From Pseudomonas taetrolens (GTDB lineage Bacteria > Pseudomonadota > Gammaproteobacteria > Pseudomonadales > Pseudomonadaceae): DNA of 64,000 nucleotides. This document shows, piece by piece, positions 17,812-26,734 of the stretch (position 1 is the stretch's first letter; each line of letters starts with the position of its first letter). A model generated the notes under the pieces. The model was not told the origin of the DNA. It saw only the letters and a program-made list of their open reading frames with translations, and ran no database searches. The DNA lies in assembly GCF_900475285.1 (NCBI RefSeq), contig NZ_LS483370.1, positions 2,928,001-2,992,000 of the forward strand. The letters run 5' to 3'. A program made the translations under genes and the position numbers.

Positions 17812-18076
17812 ACCCCTTTCCCCTTAATATTTTGGCACTCCCGCCTGACCCTACCGCAATGTCCAGCAGGATATAACCCCTTGCTGCGCAGGCTGGCGCT
17901 CGCCACGGCTCAAGGCGGGTGTTCGGCGACACCTTGCCGACCCTTTAGATACATTCAGTTACAATCTGCAACCTCCGCAAAACTTGCTTTCAAGAACTTA
18001 AAACTCGAACCCCTTATCTATATTCCTGCACGAGCCTGAATTGATACCCTGCTCGCTTATTCCTGAGGTTAATAAA

Positions 18077-18496
18077 ATGCGAATGACATTGCCTGCACTC
18101 GTTATAGGCATCCTGGTTACACAAGGCGCAATGGCCGCCGGAGATGGTACGGCCGCTGTCGGAGGCGGTCTCGGCGGTGCGCTGGGGAATATCGTGGGCC
18201 AACAATTGGGCGGTTCGACAGGAGCCGCGGTCGGGGCTGGCGTCGGAGGTGCTGCCGGCAGCGCGATCGGAGCTCCTAGAGGGAACAAAACCGAAGCGGC
18301 CATTGGCGGGGGCGTCGGCTCGGCCGGTGGCTCGATCATCGGCAATAAGCTGGGAGGCTCGACCGGCTCCACCATTGGCGCCGGACTCGGCGGCGCAGCC
18401 GGCGGCGCGATTGGTAATAACCTGGGTGACGATGACAATCACCGCTCCAATGGCAAGCATAAGCACAAGCATAAGAACAAACACAAAAACCACTGA
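18077..18496 (+). CDS. Secreted glycine-zipper protein with His/Lys-rich tail
   Basis: A 139-residue protein. Residues 1-20 are a signal peptide (cut after AMA). Residues about 24-115 are almost entirely Gly/Ala with GxxxG spacing (GGGLGGALGNIVGQQLGG and relatives), as in glycine-zipper domains of outer-membrane proteins. The last 20 residues alternate His and Lys. The internal sequence repeats itself twice, suggesting a duplication. TGAGG lies 9 bases before the ATG at 18077. Likely envelope-associated; the His-rich tail could bind metal, which is inference. Confidence 0.78.
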   Translation: MRMTLPALVIGILVTQGAMAAGDGTAAVGGGLGGALGNIVGQQLGGSTGAAVGAGVGGAAGSAIGAPRGNKTEAAIGGGVGSAGGSIIGNKLGGSTGSTIGAGLGGAAGGAIGNNLGDDDNHRSNGKHKHKHKNKHKNH

Positions 18497-18516
18497 TGAA
18501 CTGAGTTCAGTTCAAC

Positions 18517-18546
18517 GCAAAAGCCCGGCCAGTGCCGGGCTTTTGC
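18517..18546. terminator. Bidirectional Rho-independent terminator
   Basis: A 13-bp perfect inverted repeat (18517-18529 with 18534-18546, 4-base loop) has A4 on one side and T4 on the other, so it can act for both the glycine-zipper gene and the convergent lipoprotein gene. Confidence 0.88.
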
Positions 18547-18631
18547 TATTTCGTCTTTGGATCAGCACGCTGCCAACCGTGAATCGACCGTCACCCCCGG
18601 CGTCCCTGCCCCGATGGGTGCCCAAAGCGCA

Positions 18632-18862
18632 TCAATCGTCGTCGCGGTCATCATCACGATCGCGGTCACGGCGCCGGTCATAACGGCGATCATACTCACG
18701 GCGGTCATAACGATGATGATCGTCCCGGTCGTAATCACGTCCCCGATCGTATCCACGATCACGATCGCGGCTGTATCTGTCGCCATCATCCCAATGGTGT
18801 ACGCACCCTCCCAAGAGGAGAACACCGGAAACGGCCAAGAGCATTTTTGCTAAGCGCTTCAT
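18632..18862 (-). CDS. Small lipoprotein with Arg/Asp repeat tail
   Basis: A 76-residue protein with a lipoprotein signal peptide and lipobox LLGGC (Cys20). After it nearly every residue is Arg, Asp, Tyr or His in alternating dipeptides, giving a highly charged, probably disordered tail. AGGACC sits before the ATG at 18862. It is convergent with the glycine-zipper gene, which also ends in a charged low-complexity tail. No family is recognised; an envelope or cell-wall-binding role is a guess. Confidence 0.75.
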   Translation of the reverse strand: MKRLAKMLLAVSGVLLLGGCVHHWDDGDRYSRDRDRGYDRGRDYDRDDHHRYDRREYDRRYDRRRDRDRDDDRDDD

Positions 18863-18966
18863 TTAAAGGTCCTGAACACAAAGGTCGGGGGTTTGACCAT
18901 CAGAGCGCAAAATGATTCCTCGGCGAGCTTGTGTTCTCACCCTATTCGGAACACATAACGCACATG

Positions 18967-18997
18967 GCAAAACGCCGCTCAAGGAGCGGCGTTTTGC
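18967..18997. terminator. Terminator after the carboxynorspermidine operon
   Basis: Perfect 14-bp stem (18967-18980 with 18984-18997) with a 3-base loop, flanked by A4 and T4. It lies 46 bases beyond the stop of the carboxynorspermidine dehydrogenase gene, which reads on the minus strand. Confidence 0.88.
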
Positions 18998-19042
18998 TTG
19001 GCGCTGTGCGCGGGAACGAGGTTCACCCGAGATTCAGGCGCC

Positions 19043-20287
19043 TCAGGCGTTACAGTCCCACGGACGGTCGCCGTTCTCGTCTTTGATGCGGGTCGGCAGG
19101 CCCATCACATCCAGCGCCTTGAGGAACGGCTCGGCCGGCAACTCTTCGACGTTGGCCATGCGTTGCACGTCCCACTCGCCACGAGCGACCAGCAGCGCTG
19201 CCGCGACAGGCGGCACACCGGCGGTGTAGGAAATGCCCTGGCTGTCAGTTTCTGCGTAGGCATCTTCATGATCGGCGACGTTGTAGATGAACACCTCGCG
19301 CGGTTGACCGTCCTTGGTGCCCTTGACCAGATCACCGATGCAGGTCTTGCCGGTATAACCGGGCGCCAGCGAGCTCGGGTCAGGCAATACAGCCTTGACC
19401 ACTTTCAACGGCACGACTTCCAGGCCCTCGGCGGTCTTGACCGGCTGCTCGGAGAGCAGACCGAGGTTTTTCAGAACGGTGAACACATTGATGTAGTGTT
19501 CGCCAAAGCTCATCCAGAACCGTACGTTCGGCACGTTGAGGTTCTTCGACAACGAGTGCACTTCATCATGGCCGGTCAGGTACAGATTCTGCGCCCCGAC
19601 AACCGGCAGGTCGTCAGTGCGCTTGACTTCGAACATGGTGTTGCTTGTCCACTCGCTGTTCTGCCAGCTCCACACCTGCCCGGTAAATTCACGGAAGTTG
19701 ATTTCAGGGTCGAAGTTGGTAGCGAAATATTTGCCATGTGAACCGGCATTGACATCGAGAATGTCGATCGAATCAATGCGGTCGAAATACTGTTGCTGAG
19801 CCAGCGCTGCATAAGCGTTGACCACACCCGGGTCGAAGCCCACACCAAGGATCGCGGTGATGTTCTTCTCTTTGCATTCCTCGAGGTGATTCCACTCGTA
19901 GTTGCCGTACCAGGGCGGCGTCTCGCAGATTTTGCCCGGTTCTTCGTGGATGGCAGTGTCCAGATAGGCCACGCCCGTATCGATGCAAGCACGCAGCACC
20001 GACATGTTGAGGAACGCGGAGCCTACGTTGATGACGATCTGCGATTCGGTTTCGCGGATCAGGGCCTTGGTCGCTTCGACGTCCAGGGCGTTCAGCGCAA
20101 AGGCTTTGATTTCGGCAGGCTGCTTGAGGCTACCCTTGGCCTTGACGCTGTCGATGATGGCCTGGCATTTGGAGATGTTGCGCGACGCGATAGCAATACG
20201 ACCGAGTTCGTCGTTGTGCTGCGCGCACTTGTGGGCCACCACCTTGGCGACACCTCCTGCACCAATGATAAGAACGTTCTTTTTCAA
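19043..20287 (-). CDS. Carboxynorspermidine/carboxyspermidine dehydrogenase
   Basis: Saccharopine-dehydrogenase-family enzyme that condenses aspartate semialdehyde with a diamine and reduces the product to carboxy(nor)spermidine using NADPH. The Rossmann motif KNVLIIGAGGVAKVVAHK opens the protein, and ILGVGFDPGVVNAYA follows in the middle. I choose a TTG start at 20287, giving 414 residues, because AAGGAGA lies about 10 bases upstream and the next in-frame ATG (20356) would overlap nspC by 41 bases. It is the second gene of an operon with nspC and ends at a strong terminator. Confidence 0.9.
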   Translation of the reverse strand: MKKNVLIIGAGGVAKVVAHKCAQHNDELGRIAIASRNISKCQAIIDSVKAKGSLKQPAEIKAFALNALDVEATKALIRETESQIVINVGSAFLNMSVLRACIDTGVAYLDTAIHEEPGKICETPPWYGNYEWNHLEECKEKNITAILGVGFDPGVVNAYAALAQQQYFDRIDSIDILDVNAGSHGKYFATNFDPEINFREFTGQVWSWQNSEWTSNTMFEVKRTDDLPVVGAQNLYLTGHDEVHSLSKNLNVPNVRFWMSFGEHYINVFTVLKNLGLLSEQPVKTAEGLEVVPLKVVKAVLPDPSSLAPGYTGKTCIGDLVKGTKDGQPREVFIYNVADHEDAYAETDSQGISYTAGVPPVAAALLVARGEWDVQRMANVEELPAEPFLKALDVMGLPTRIKDENGDRPWDCNA

Positions 20288-20315
20288 TTGCTTTATCTCT
20301 CCTTTATCCGCCAGC

Positions 20316-21413
20316 TTACGAAAGGCTGGACAGGTAGTCTTCGTAACCAAATTCACGAACCACTTCGACTGTACCGTCGAGTTGTTTCACTACGATGGAC
20401 GGCATTTTCAAACCGTTGAACCAGTTTTTCTTGACCATGGTGTAGCCCGCGGTGTCGATGAACGACAGCCGATCGCCGATGGTCAACGGACGATCAAATT
20501 GGTATTCGCCAAAAATATCCCCAGCCAGGCAGGATTTGCCGCACACCATGTAGGTGTGTTCGCCTTCGCTTGGTGCCAGCTTGGCGTTGAGGCGATAGAT
20601 CAGCAGGTCAAGCAGGTGAGCTTCAATGGAGCTGTCCACCACCGCCAGGTGCTTGCCATTGTAGAGGGTGTCAAGCACGGTCACTTCCAGCGAAGCACTG
20701 TTGGTGATCGCCGCTTCGCCCGGCTCCAGGTAAACCTGCACGCCGTACTTTTGCGAGAACGCTTTCAGGCGGGCACAGAACGCGTCCAGCGCATAGCCTT
20801 CACCGGTGAAGTGGATGCCGCCGCCGAGGCTGACCCACGTGACCTTGTGCAGCAGCTCGCCAAAGCGGTCTTCAATGGTGCACAGCATCTGGTCGAACAG
20901 GTCGAAGTCACCGTTCTCGCAGTTGTTGTGGAACATGAAACCCGAAATCTGATCGATGACGCCTTCGATCTTCACCGGATCCCATTCACCCAGACGGCTG
21001 AACGGACGTGCCGGGTCGGCCAGCAGGTAATCCGAGCTGCTGACTTGCGGGTTGACCCGCAGGCCGCGGGTCTTGCCTGCGGAGCGTTCGGCAAAACGCT
21101 GCAGCTGGCCGATGGAGTTGAAGATGATCTTGTCGCAGTTCTCGAGCATCTCTTCGATCTCATCGTCGGCCCAGGCCACGCTGTAGGCGTGCGCTTCACC
21201 TTCGAACTTCTGGCGACCGAGCTTGAGCTCGTACAGCGACGACGATGTGGTGCCGTCCATGTATTGCTGCATCAGGTCGAACACCGACCAGGTGGCGAAG
21301 CACTTGAGTGCCAGCAGGGCCTTGGCGCCGGACTGTTCGCGCACGTAGGCGATCTTCTGCATGTTCGCCAGCAGTTTCTGTTTATCAATGAGGTAGTACG
21401 GCGTTTTGATCAT
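20316..21413 (-). CDS. nspC: Carboxynorspermidine decarboxylase
   Basis: A 365-residue PLP decarboxylase of the alanine-racemase fold (ornithine/DAP decarboxylase superfamily) that turns carboxy(nor)spermidine into (nor)spermidine. The PLP lysine is in LLALKCFATWSVFD; VSLGGGIHFTGEGY and YLEPGEAAI are phosphate- and substrate-binding segments; VCGKSCLAGD carries the catalytic Cys. GGAGG lies about 10 bases before the ATG at 21413. The dehydrogenase follows after 28 bases, completing the S-adenosylmethionine-independent route to triamines. Confidence 0.93.
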   Translation of the reverse strand: MIKTPYYLIDKQKLLANMQKIAYVREQSGAKALLALKCFATWSVFDLMQQYMDGTTSSSLYELKLGRQKFEGEAHAYSVAWADDEIEEMLENCDKIIFNSIGQLQRFAERSAGKTRGLRVNPQVSSSDYLLADPARPFSRLGEWDPVKIEGVIDQISGFMFHNNCENGDFDLFDQMLCTIEDRFGELLHKVTWVSLGGGIHFTGEGYALDAFCARLKAFSQKYGVQVYLEPGEAAITNSASLEVTVLDTLYNGKHLAVVDSSIEAHLLDLLIYRLNAKLAPSEGEHTYMVCGKSCLAGDIFGEYQFDRPLTIGDRLSFIDTAGYTMVKKNWFNGLKMPSIVVKQLDGTVEVVREFGYEDYLSSLS

Positions 21414-21855
21414 TTCGAGGCGCCTCCAGCAAGGCCAGCCAAAAAAGGATGCGCATTGTGCCTTCACTGACTGGATATCGAAAGAGCAGAACGCCCGGTT
21501 CGACATGTGGCCATCCTGACCGGGATCAATGGGTGGGCTGGCGACGCGCGGGCCCGGAGGCATCGGCGGACCTCCCAGGGATGCCTGACGGGCTGGCGCC
21601 CGCTATCGGTGTGAATGCCCTACGACGCATGAAATGAACGGCCCGAGCGCAAAAGTCCCGCGATCATAAGATTGAAATATTTCAGCCATGTGACGGTGCC
21701 TTGTCATCACGTGTGATGTTCAAGCCCCCCCAGGCCGTTCAGGCCAATCTGAATATTCTGCCCCTGGCCGTCGCACTTTTTGCCGGTTTTCCGCTCTATG
21801 TCTGTCCAGGTCATGCTGATTCCCTGCGAAGACCGAAGAACCAGACTGGGTGCCG
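21414..21855. other. Intergenic region upstream of nspC and a lipoprotein gene
   Basis: These 442 bases lie between divergent genes and should carry both promoters. A 47-codon frame (21716-21859) with a hydrophobic middle ends in an ATGA overlap with the lipoprotein start at 21856, but it has no ribosome binding site, so I do not call it a gene. No repeat or RNA element was seen. Confidence 0.5.
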
Positions 21856-22605
21856 ATGAATCGAACGCGACCTGTTTTTACCCTGCGCTGGATGCGTGGC
21901 ACGCTGGTGCCTGCCGCCCTCTTCACCCTGGTTGCCACCGGTTGCAGCCAGCAACAGGGGCGCGATATCGCCCGACAATTCAATGAAGGCAAGCCTCAAG
22001 AGTTCTTCCAGACCAGCGTCGATCGCATGGCCACCCTCAGCATGAAGGACAACCTGCAAAGTCTGTACTTGCTGATGAACAAGCTCTACCTGCGAAACCC
22101 CAACCAGTGGCGCCAGTCGGGGTATCTGGATGCGGTGAGTGCGGCGCGGGAGATCCGCCAGGCCATCGAGCTGCAACAGCCGCTGCCCGCCCTGGGAGAT
22201 CGCCGTGACCTGGAAGCGTTGAGCTACTCCTTGAGTCCGGAATTTCGCGGCGATCGGGTCGGGGCCTTTATCTACGCGATCGGTAGCATGCTGGTCACCG
22301 CCCACGGCGGACACACCGAGTTTTTCATGACGAACGCGATCAATCCGCAGTTCGTGAGCAATGCCGCACGTAATATCGAAAAGGCCACCTGGCTGCTCAG
22401 CCAGCGTCAGGATGAGAGCGGAGCGTTGCTGCTGTTTTCCAATGAAATATCAGAACAGTCCAGCAACCTCAGTTTTGCCGTTGAATTCGGCAAGATCGTC
22501 GCGCGCCTCGACCTGTTGTCCCAGATGCTCGATGAGCGCTACCGGCGCATTGGCCTCAACTATGCGCAAAGCTTGTTGCTGATGAATTTCCTGCCGGTGC
22601 AGTGA
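21856..22605 (+). CDS. Predicted lipoprotein, unknown function
   Basis: A 249-residue protein with a basic N-terminus, a hydrophobic signal stretch and a lipobox-like VATGC (Cys at about 30). The mature part is helical, with no recognised catalytic motif; it includes a hydrophobic segment RVGAFIYAIGSMLVTAHGG near the middle. An alternative ATG at 21850 adds two residues. Close relatives are probably hypothetical Pseudomonas lipoproteins; I do not assign a function. It stands alone between divergent nspC and convergent AhpD-like genes. Confidence 0.75.
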   Translation: MNRTRPVFTLRWMRGTLVPAALFTLVATGCSQQQGRDIARQFNEGKPQEFFQTSVDRMATLSMKDNLQSLYLLMNKLYLRNPNQWRQSGYLDAVSAAREIRQAIELQQPLPALGDRRDLEALSYSLSPEFRGDRVGAFIYAIGSMLVTAHGGHTEFFMTNAINPQFVSNAARNIEKATWLLSQRQDESGALLLFSNEISEQSSNLSFAVEFGKIVARLDLLSQMLDERYRRIGLNYAQSLLLMNFLPVQ

Positions 22606-22670
22606 CAATCCTCGCTGCTGTGCGCGGACGTTCATCCCAGACCGTTACCAGGTCGGCGCTAACCTCGCAG

Positions 22671-23102
22671 TCAGAGATTCATGCCCACCGCCAGCCGGTT
22701 AAAGGCATTCATCAAGGCCGCTGCCAGTGTCAGGTCGGAAATCTCGGCATCACTGAAATGCGCTTTCAACGGCGCGTACAACGCGTCTGGCGCACCGCTT
22801 TCACTGATGTCTGTGAGTGTCTCGGCCCACGCCAGGGCAGCGCGCTCGCGGTCGTTGAACAGTGCGCTGATGCGCCAGCCAGCGAGGCAATCCAGTTTCT
22901 CCTGCGGCATTTCACACTCTCGCAGGCTTTTGGAATGCATGCCCAGGCAGTAAGCACAGCCGTTGATCTGCGAAATGCGCAAATACACCAGCTCAAGCAG
23001 CGGCAAGCCTAACGTGCTGGTGGCCAGCGCTGTGCTGGTGGCGACCAGGCCCTGGTAGGCGGCAGGCGACAGGGAAGGAAACTGCAGTCGGGCTTGGCTC
23101 AT
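22671..23102 (-). CDS. AhpD-like carboxymuconolactone decarboxylase family protein
   Basis: A 143-residue all-helical protein with the AhpD redox motif: Cys49-Ala-Tyr-Cys52 and His56 (GCAYCLGMHSK). Such proteins act as alkylhydroperoxidases or thiol-redox helpers. It is the last gene in a minus-strand operon with an azoreductase-like flavoprotein (27 bases upstream) and a GNAT acetyltransferase, all divergent from a MocR regulator. This context suggests a redox or electrophile-stress unit rather than benzoate metabolism. Confidence 0.88.
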   Translation of the reverse strand: MSQARLQFPSLSPAAYQGLVATSTALATSTLGLPLLELVYLRISQINGCAYCLGMHSKSLRECEMPQEKLDCLAGWRISALFNDRERAALAWAETLTDISESGAPDALYAPLKAHFSDAEISDLTLAAALMNAFNRLAVGMNL

Positions 23103-23129
23103 GGTGAAACTCCTGTGTCGAGAAAAGGG

Positions 23130-23750
23130 TCAGGCGCAAACTAAAGGGTTGAACAACGGGTCTTGTGACAGCACGGCCCGGGCATTTTCGATGGTTGCCT
23201 GGATGGCCTCATCGCCGAACACCAACCCCTGGAGATAGATGAACTGCAGGTTGAACAGACCGAGGGTGTTCAGCACCTGCCGCAGGTAAGGCGTCAGAAA
23301 ATCCGGCTGGCGTGCCTGCTCACCCTGGTGAACACCTCCGGACCCCACCACTACGTACACCGGGCGGTCGCGCAGCAGCCCGACCTTGCCCGCGGCACTG
23401 GAACTGAATGTCCGGTGAATACGCAGCACATAGTCGACCCAGAGCTTGAGCGCGGCCGGGAGCGTAAAGTTGTGCATGGGCGTGGCAATGAGCAGGATAT
23501 CGCTGCGCTCCAGCTCGCCGATCAGCGCTTCGGACAGCTCGAACTCTGGCGCGTCGAAGGGCGTTACCCGAGTCAGGGCATGGGCGTAGTCCCTACCCAG
23601 CGGTGGCAACGGAGACGCGCCCAGATCCCGCTCAACCAGTTCAAGCTGCGGATACCGCTGCCGCAGGGAGGCTACTGCCTCCAGGGCCAACTGATTCGCA
23701 TGGGAAGTCTGCCCATGGGGGCTGGCGTTGATCAACAGGGCATGGTTCAT
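23130..23750 (-). CDS. FMN-dependent NADH-azoreductase-like flavoprotein
   Basis: A 206-residue flavodoxin-fold protein of the AzoR/NQO group: phosphate-binding loop NASPHGQTSHANQL at the start, ATPMHNFTLPAALKLWVDYV for FMN binding in the middle, and VVVGSGGVH for the substrate side. It would reduce quinones or azo compounds with NADH. Its start overlaps the stop of the upstream GNAT gene by 4 bases, so they are translationally coupled. Confidence 0.88.
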   Translation of the reverse strand: MNHALLINASPHGQTSHANQLALEAVASLRQRYPQLELVERDLGASPLPPLGRDYAHALTRVTPFDAPEFELSEALIGELERSDILLIATPMHNFTLPAALKLWVDYVLRIHRTFSSSAAGKVGLLRDRPVYVVVGSGGVHQGEQARQPDFLTPYLRQVLNTLGLFNLQFIYLQGLVFGDEAIQATIENARAVLSQDPLFNPLVCA

Positions 23751-24193
23751 GCCGATTCCTCTTGCCGAAGGCTCTGGGTGAAATGCATGCCACGGGCCAG
23801 CAGCCCCTGGCGGAAATAGAAGCGCTGGGCCAACGGCATATGCAGGCCGGTATCCAGCACAAAGTGATCACAACCGCGCAGCACGGCTTCATCACGCACA
23901 GCACTCAACAGCCGCCCGCCCAGGCCGCTGCGCTGAAGCCCGGGACTCACCACCAGATCATCGACATAGATGAAGCGCCCATAGAGCAGGTTTTCCAGCT
24001 CGCGATAGCCGGCCAGACCGACCACCTGCTCTGCGCTCCATGCAGCCAGCAAACGGTAGCCCTGGCGGGCCTGTCGAGCCAATTGCGCAGCATAGGCCGC
24101 CGGATCGACGAGATGCGGCCTCAAGACCCGCATCAAAGCGAAACTGGCTGCAAAAGCCTCCTCATTTTCGAGGTGTTGAAGTGTGTAAGTCAT
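23747..24193 (-). CDS. GNAT-family N-acetyltransferase
   Basis: A 148-residue acetyl-CoA-dependent transferase. The core motif A is visible as VDDLVVSPGLQRSGLGGRLL, with the acetyl-CoA loop QRSGLG. I start at the ATG at 24193 (GGACG upstream), not the one at 24223. First gene of the operon GNAT-azoreductase-AhpD. It diverges from the MocR gene with an 86-base gap. The substrate is unknown. Confidence 0.87.
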   Translation of the reverse strand: MTYTLQHLENEEAFAASFALMRVLRPHLVDPAAYAAQLARQARQGYRLLAAWSAEQVVGLAGYRELENLLYGRFIYVDDLVVSPGLQRSGLGGRLLSAVRDEAVLRGCDHFVLDTGLHMPLAQRFYFRQGLLARGMHFTQSLRQEESA

Positions 24194-24279
24194 CGCCGTC
24201 GTCCGTTGTAGAGAGGCGCCCACTTTAGAAGTGTGATGGTTTAATCTACAGAGCCAAAAAATGCATCAATGACTAGGCC

Positions 24280-25680
24280 ATGATGATTCCCTTCGAACTG
24301 GACCGCAGCCAGTCAGCGCCGATTTATCGCCAGCTTTATCAGCGTTTTCGTGAGTCGATCGCTGACGGTCGCCTGCGCCCGGGAGACCGGGTACCGGCTG
24401 TGCGCGCCCTCGCGGCGGAGCTGAACCTGGCCCGTGGCACCGTGGACGCGGCCTATCAGTTGCTGATTGGCGAGGGCTACCTGATCGCTCGCGGAGCAGC
24501 CGGGACAGTGGTCACACCGCAATTGACCCCCACCGCCCCCCCGGTTCGCACTCCGGTCACGTCGACGACGTATCAAGCCACCCATTCCGGGACGCAACCA
24601 CTGGCCCTGCAGATGGGGCTTCCGGCGCTGGACGCCTTTCCGCGCAAACTCTGGACAAGACTGGCGGGCCGTCAGCTCAGGCAGTCGGGCCTCGAAGGCC
24701 TCGTCTACCCGGACGCCCAGGGCTATGCACCGCTGCGCGCGGCCATTGCCGCCTACCTGGGAATTTCGCGGGGCATCACCTGCCACCCGGATCAGGTGTT
24801 CGTGTGCGCTGGCTACCGCGCCTGTCTCGATTTGATCAGCCACACGTTGATGCGCCAGGGCGACTCCTGCTGGCTGGAAGAGCCGGGCTACTTCATGGCC
24901 AGGCACGCGCTGCTGGAAGCCGGTGCACAGTTGGTGCCGGTGCCCGTGGATGATCAAGGGCTGGACGTCGCACAAGGCATCGCCCGCGCGCCTGATGCGC
25001 GCTTTGCCGTGGTCACGCCGACCCATCAAAGCCCGCTGGGGGTGTCGCTGTCATTGCCGCGCCGGTTAGCGTTGCTCGAGTGGGCCAACCGCCAGGGCAG
25101 CTGGATAATCGAAGACGATTACGACAGTGAATACCGCTATCAAGGCAAACCCTTGCCGGCCCTCAAGAGCCTCGACCAGCAGGGCCGCGTGCTATATACC
25201 GGGACCTTCAGCAAAGTACTGTTTCCAGGGCTGCGCCTGGCCTACCTGGTGGTGCCCGCCGAGCAGACCCGAGCATTTGCCCGCCAGGCGGACCGCCTGC
25301 ACAACCACTGCCCCCAGCTGCTTCAGGCAACCGTCAGCGCCTTTCTCAACGAAGGCCACTTCGCCCGGCACTTAAAGAAAATGCGCAGCCTCTACGCACG
25401 CCGCCGCCAATGGCTGATCGATGCCCTGCAGCAACACTTCGGCGAACGCCTGCAGATCAACCCCCAGGCCGGCGGCATGCACCTGGTTGCCGGTCTTCGC
25501 GAGGGGAACGACCTCGAACTCGTCCAACGGGCCCAAGCCGTCGGCATCGCCATCGAACCACTGTCCCAGTGGTACCTGGAAGCCAAGCCTCAACACGGTC
25601 TGGTTATCGGCTTCACCAACATCGCCAGCGCCGAACAGGCTTCAGCGGTGGCACTGCGACTGGTTCAAGTGCTGGAGTGA
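24280..25680 (+). CDS. MocR/PdxR-type regulator (GntR HTH plus aminotransferase domain)
   Basis: A 466-residue fusion of a GntR winged helix (about 12-78, IYRQLYQRFRESIADGRLRP) with a fold-type I aminotransferase domain (about 105-466). The PLP lysine is Lys312 (TGTFSKVLFPG), and EDDYDSEYRY (278-287) and SPLG (251-254) are class features. Such regulators usually sense PLP or an amino acid and control a divergent gene. Here the divergent target is the GNAT-azoreductase-AhpD operon. Confidence 0.93.
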   Translation: MMIPFELDRSQSAPIYRQLYQRFRESIADGRLRPGDRVPAVRALAAELNLARGTVDAAYQLLIGEGYLIARGAAGTVVTPQLTPTAPPVRTPVTSTTYQATHSGTQPLALQMGLPALDAFPRKLWTRLAGRQLRQSGLEGLVYPDAQGYAPLRAAIAAYLGISRGITCHPDQVFVCAGYRACLDLISHTLMRQGDSCWLEEPGYFMARHALLEAGAQLVPVPVDDQGLDVAQGIARAPDARFAVVTPTHQSPLGVSLSLPRRLALLEWANRQGSWIIEDDYDSEYRYQGKPLPALKSLDQQGRVLYTGTFSKVLFPGLRLAYLVVPAEQTRAFARQADRLHNHCPQLLQATVSAFLNEGHFARHLKKMRSLYARRRQWLIDALQQHFGERLQINPQAGGMHLVAGLREGNDLELVQRAQAVGIAIEPLSQWYLEAKPQHGLVIGFTNIASAEQASAVALRLVQVLE

Positions 25681-25817
25681 GCAAGTGGTTTGTTCCAACG
25701 TCTGGTGCAGGTGGAACGATGGTGACGTTGGCCGTAACAAACGATCATTGACTTTATTAGACTGGCGTCGAACGCTACGTTGTAGCAGCTAAACCCACCC
25801 GGCTAACTGGCGGTGAC

Positions 25818-26732
25818 ATGGACAGGTTTCAGGAAATGAAGGTGCTGCTGGCCGTCGCGGAAGCAGAGAGTTTTGCTGGAGGCGCTAAGTTGATGAGGAT
25901 GTCGCCACCAAGCGTCACGCGTGTCATAGCCGGTCTTGAAAATCGCCTGGGCATATTGCTGCTCGCACGTAGCACCAGGAGCTTACGGCTGACTGAGGCG
26001 GGACGCCGCTATGTGGATGACTGCAAGCGCATCCTGCTCGACGTGGAGGAAGCGGAAGAGCTGGCCACCGGAAGCAGTGTCCGTGCCCGCGGCAACCTGA
26101 CGGTGACTGCGCCGGTCATGTTTGGCGAACAATATCTAATACCGCTGATCACACAATACCTGGCGGAACACCCTGAGGTGACAATAAATGCCCTGCTGGT
26201 AGATCGCCTTGTGAACATGCTCGACGAAGGGGTGGACGTCGCCATTCGTATAGGTCAGCTGCCTGATACCGGCCTGCAGGCCATCAGGGTCGGACAGGTC
26301 TCTACCGTGATATGTGCTGCGCCGACGTTTCTTGATCACGTCGGCAGACCCATGCACCCCAGCGATGTGTTAGGGCTGCCAATCGTGATGTCGTCGGCGA
26401 GTACTTTGCTCACTGACTGGCAATTCAGTGTCGGTGAACGCACCATCGCCTTGCATCCCAAAACGCGCCTGGTTGTCAGCTCCAACCAGGCATCAATCAA
26501 TGCGGCCCGAATGGGCTGGGGACTCACACGGGTTCTGTCCTACCAAGTGGCCGAGCCAGTCGCCAAAGGCGAGCTGGAGATCCTTCTAGAGGCGTACCAG
26601 ACACCTGCGCTACCGGTGCATATCTTGTATCAGGGCGGTAAACGGGTATCTGCAAAGGTCCGTACTTTCGTTGACTACTGCTCCGCTCGACTCGCCGCAG
26701 ATCCTGCACTGCAAGCCGTTCCGGTGGTATAG
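25818..26732 (+). CDS. LysR-family regulator (first of a tandem pair)
   Basis: A 304-residue LysR protein: winged helix in residues 1-60 (AEAESFAGGAKLMRMSPPSV), effector domain after about 90. It belongs to the CrgA/DmlR-like branch, where the effector domain contains VDVAIRIGQLPD. The next gene is a paralogue starting two bases after its stop, so both come from one transcript. The pair sits upstream of a GST and a flavo-iron-sulfur oxidoreductase on the same strand. Confidence 0.93.
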   Translation: MDRFQEMKVLLAVAEAESFAGGAKLMRMSPPSVTRVIAGLENRLGILLLARSTRSLRLTEAGRRYVDDCKRILLDVEEAEELATGSSVRARGNLTVTAPVMFGEQYLIPLITQYLAEHPEVTINALLVDRLVNMLDEGVDVAIRIGQLPDTGLQAIRVGQVSTVICAAPTFLDHVGRPMHPSDVLGLPIVMSSASTLLTDWQFSVGERTIALHPKTRLVVSSNQASINAARMGWGLTRVLSYQVAEPVAKGELEILLEAYQTPALPVHILYQGGKRVSAKVRTFVDYCSARLAADPALQAVPVV

Positions 26733-26734
26733 GC

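Noticed and set aside
19983..21470. 495-residue plus-strand frame
   Set aside because: Antisense to carboxynorspermidine dehydrogenase and nspC, whose motifs are explicit; the frame is an effect of high GC codon use.
21716..21859. 47-codon frame ending in an ATGA overlap with the lipoprotein gene
   Set aside because: Hydrophobic middle and overlap are suggestive, but no ribosome binding site is present.
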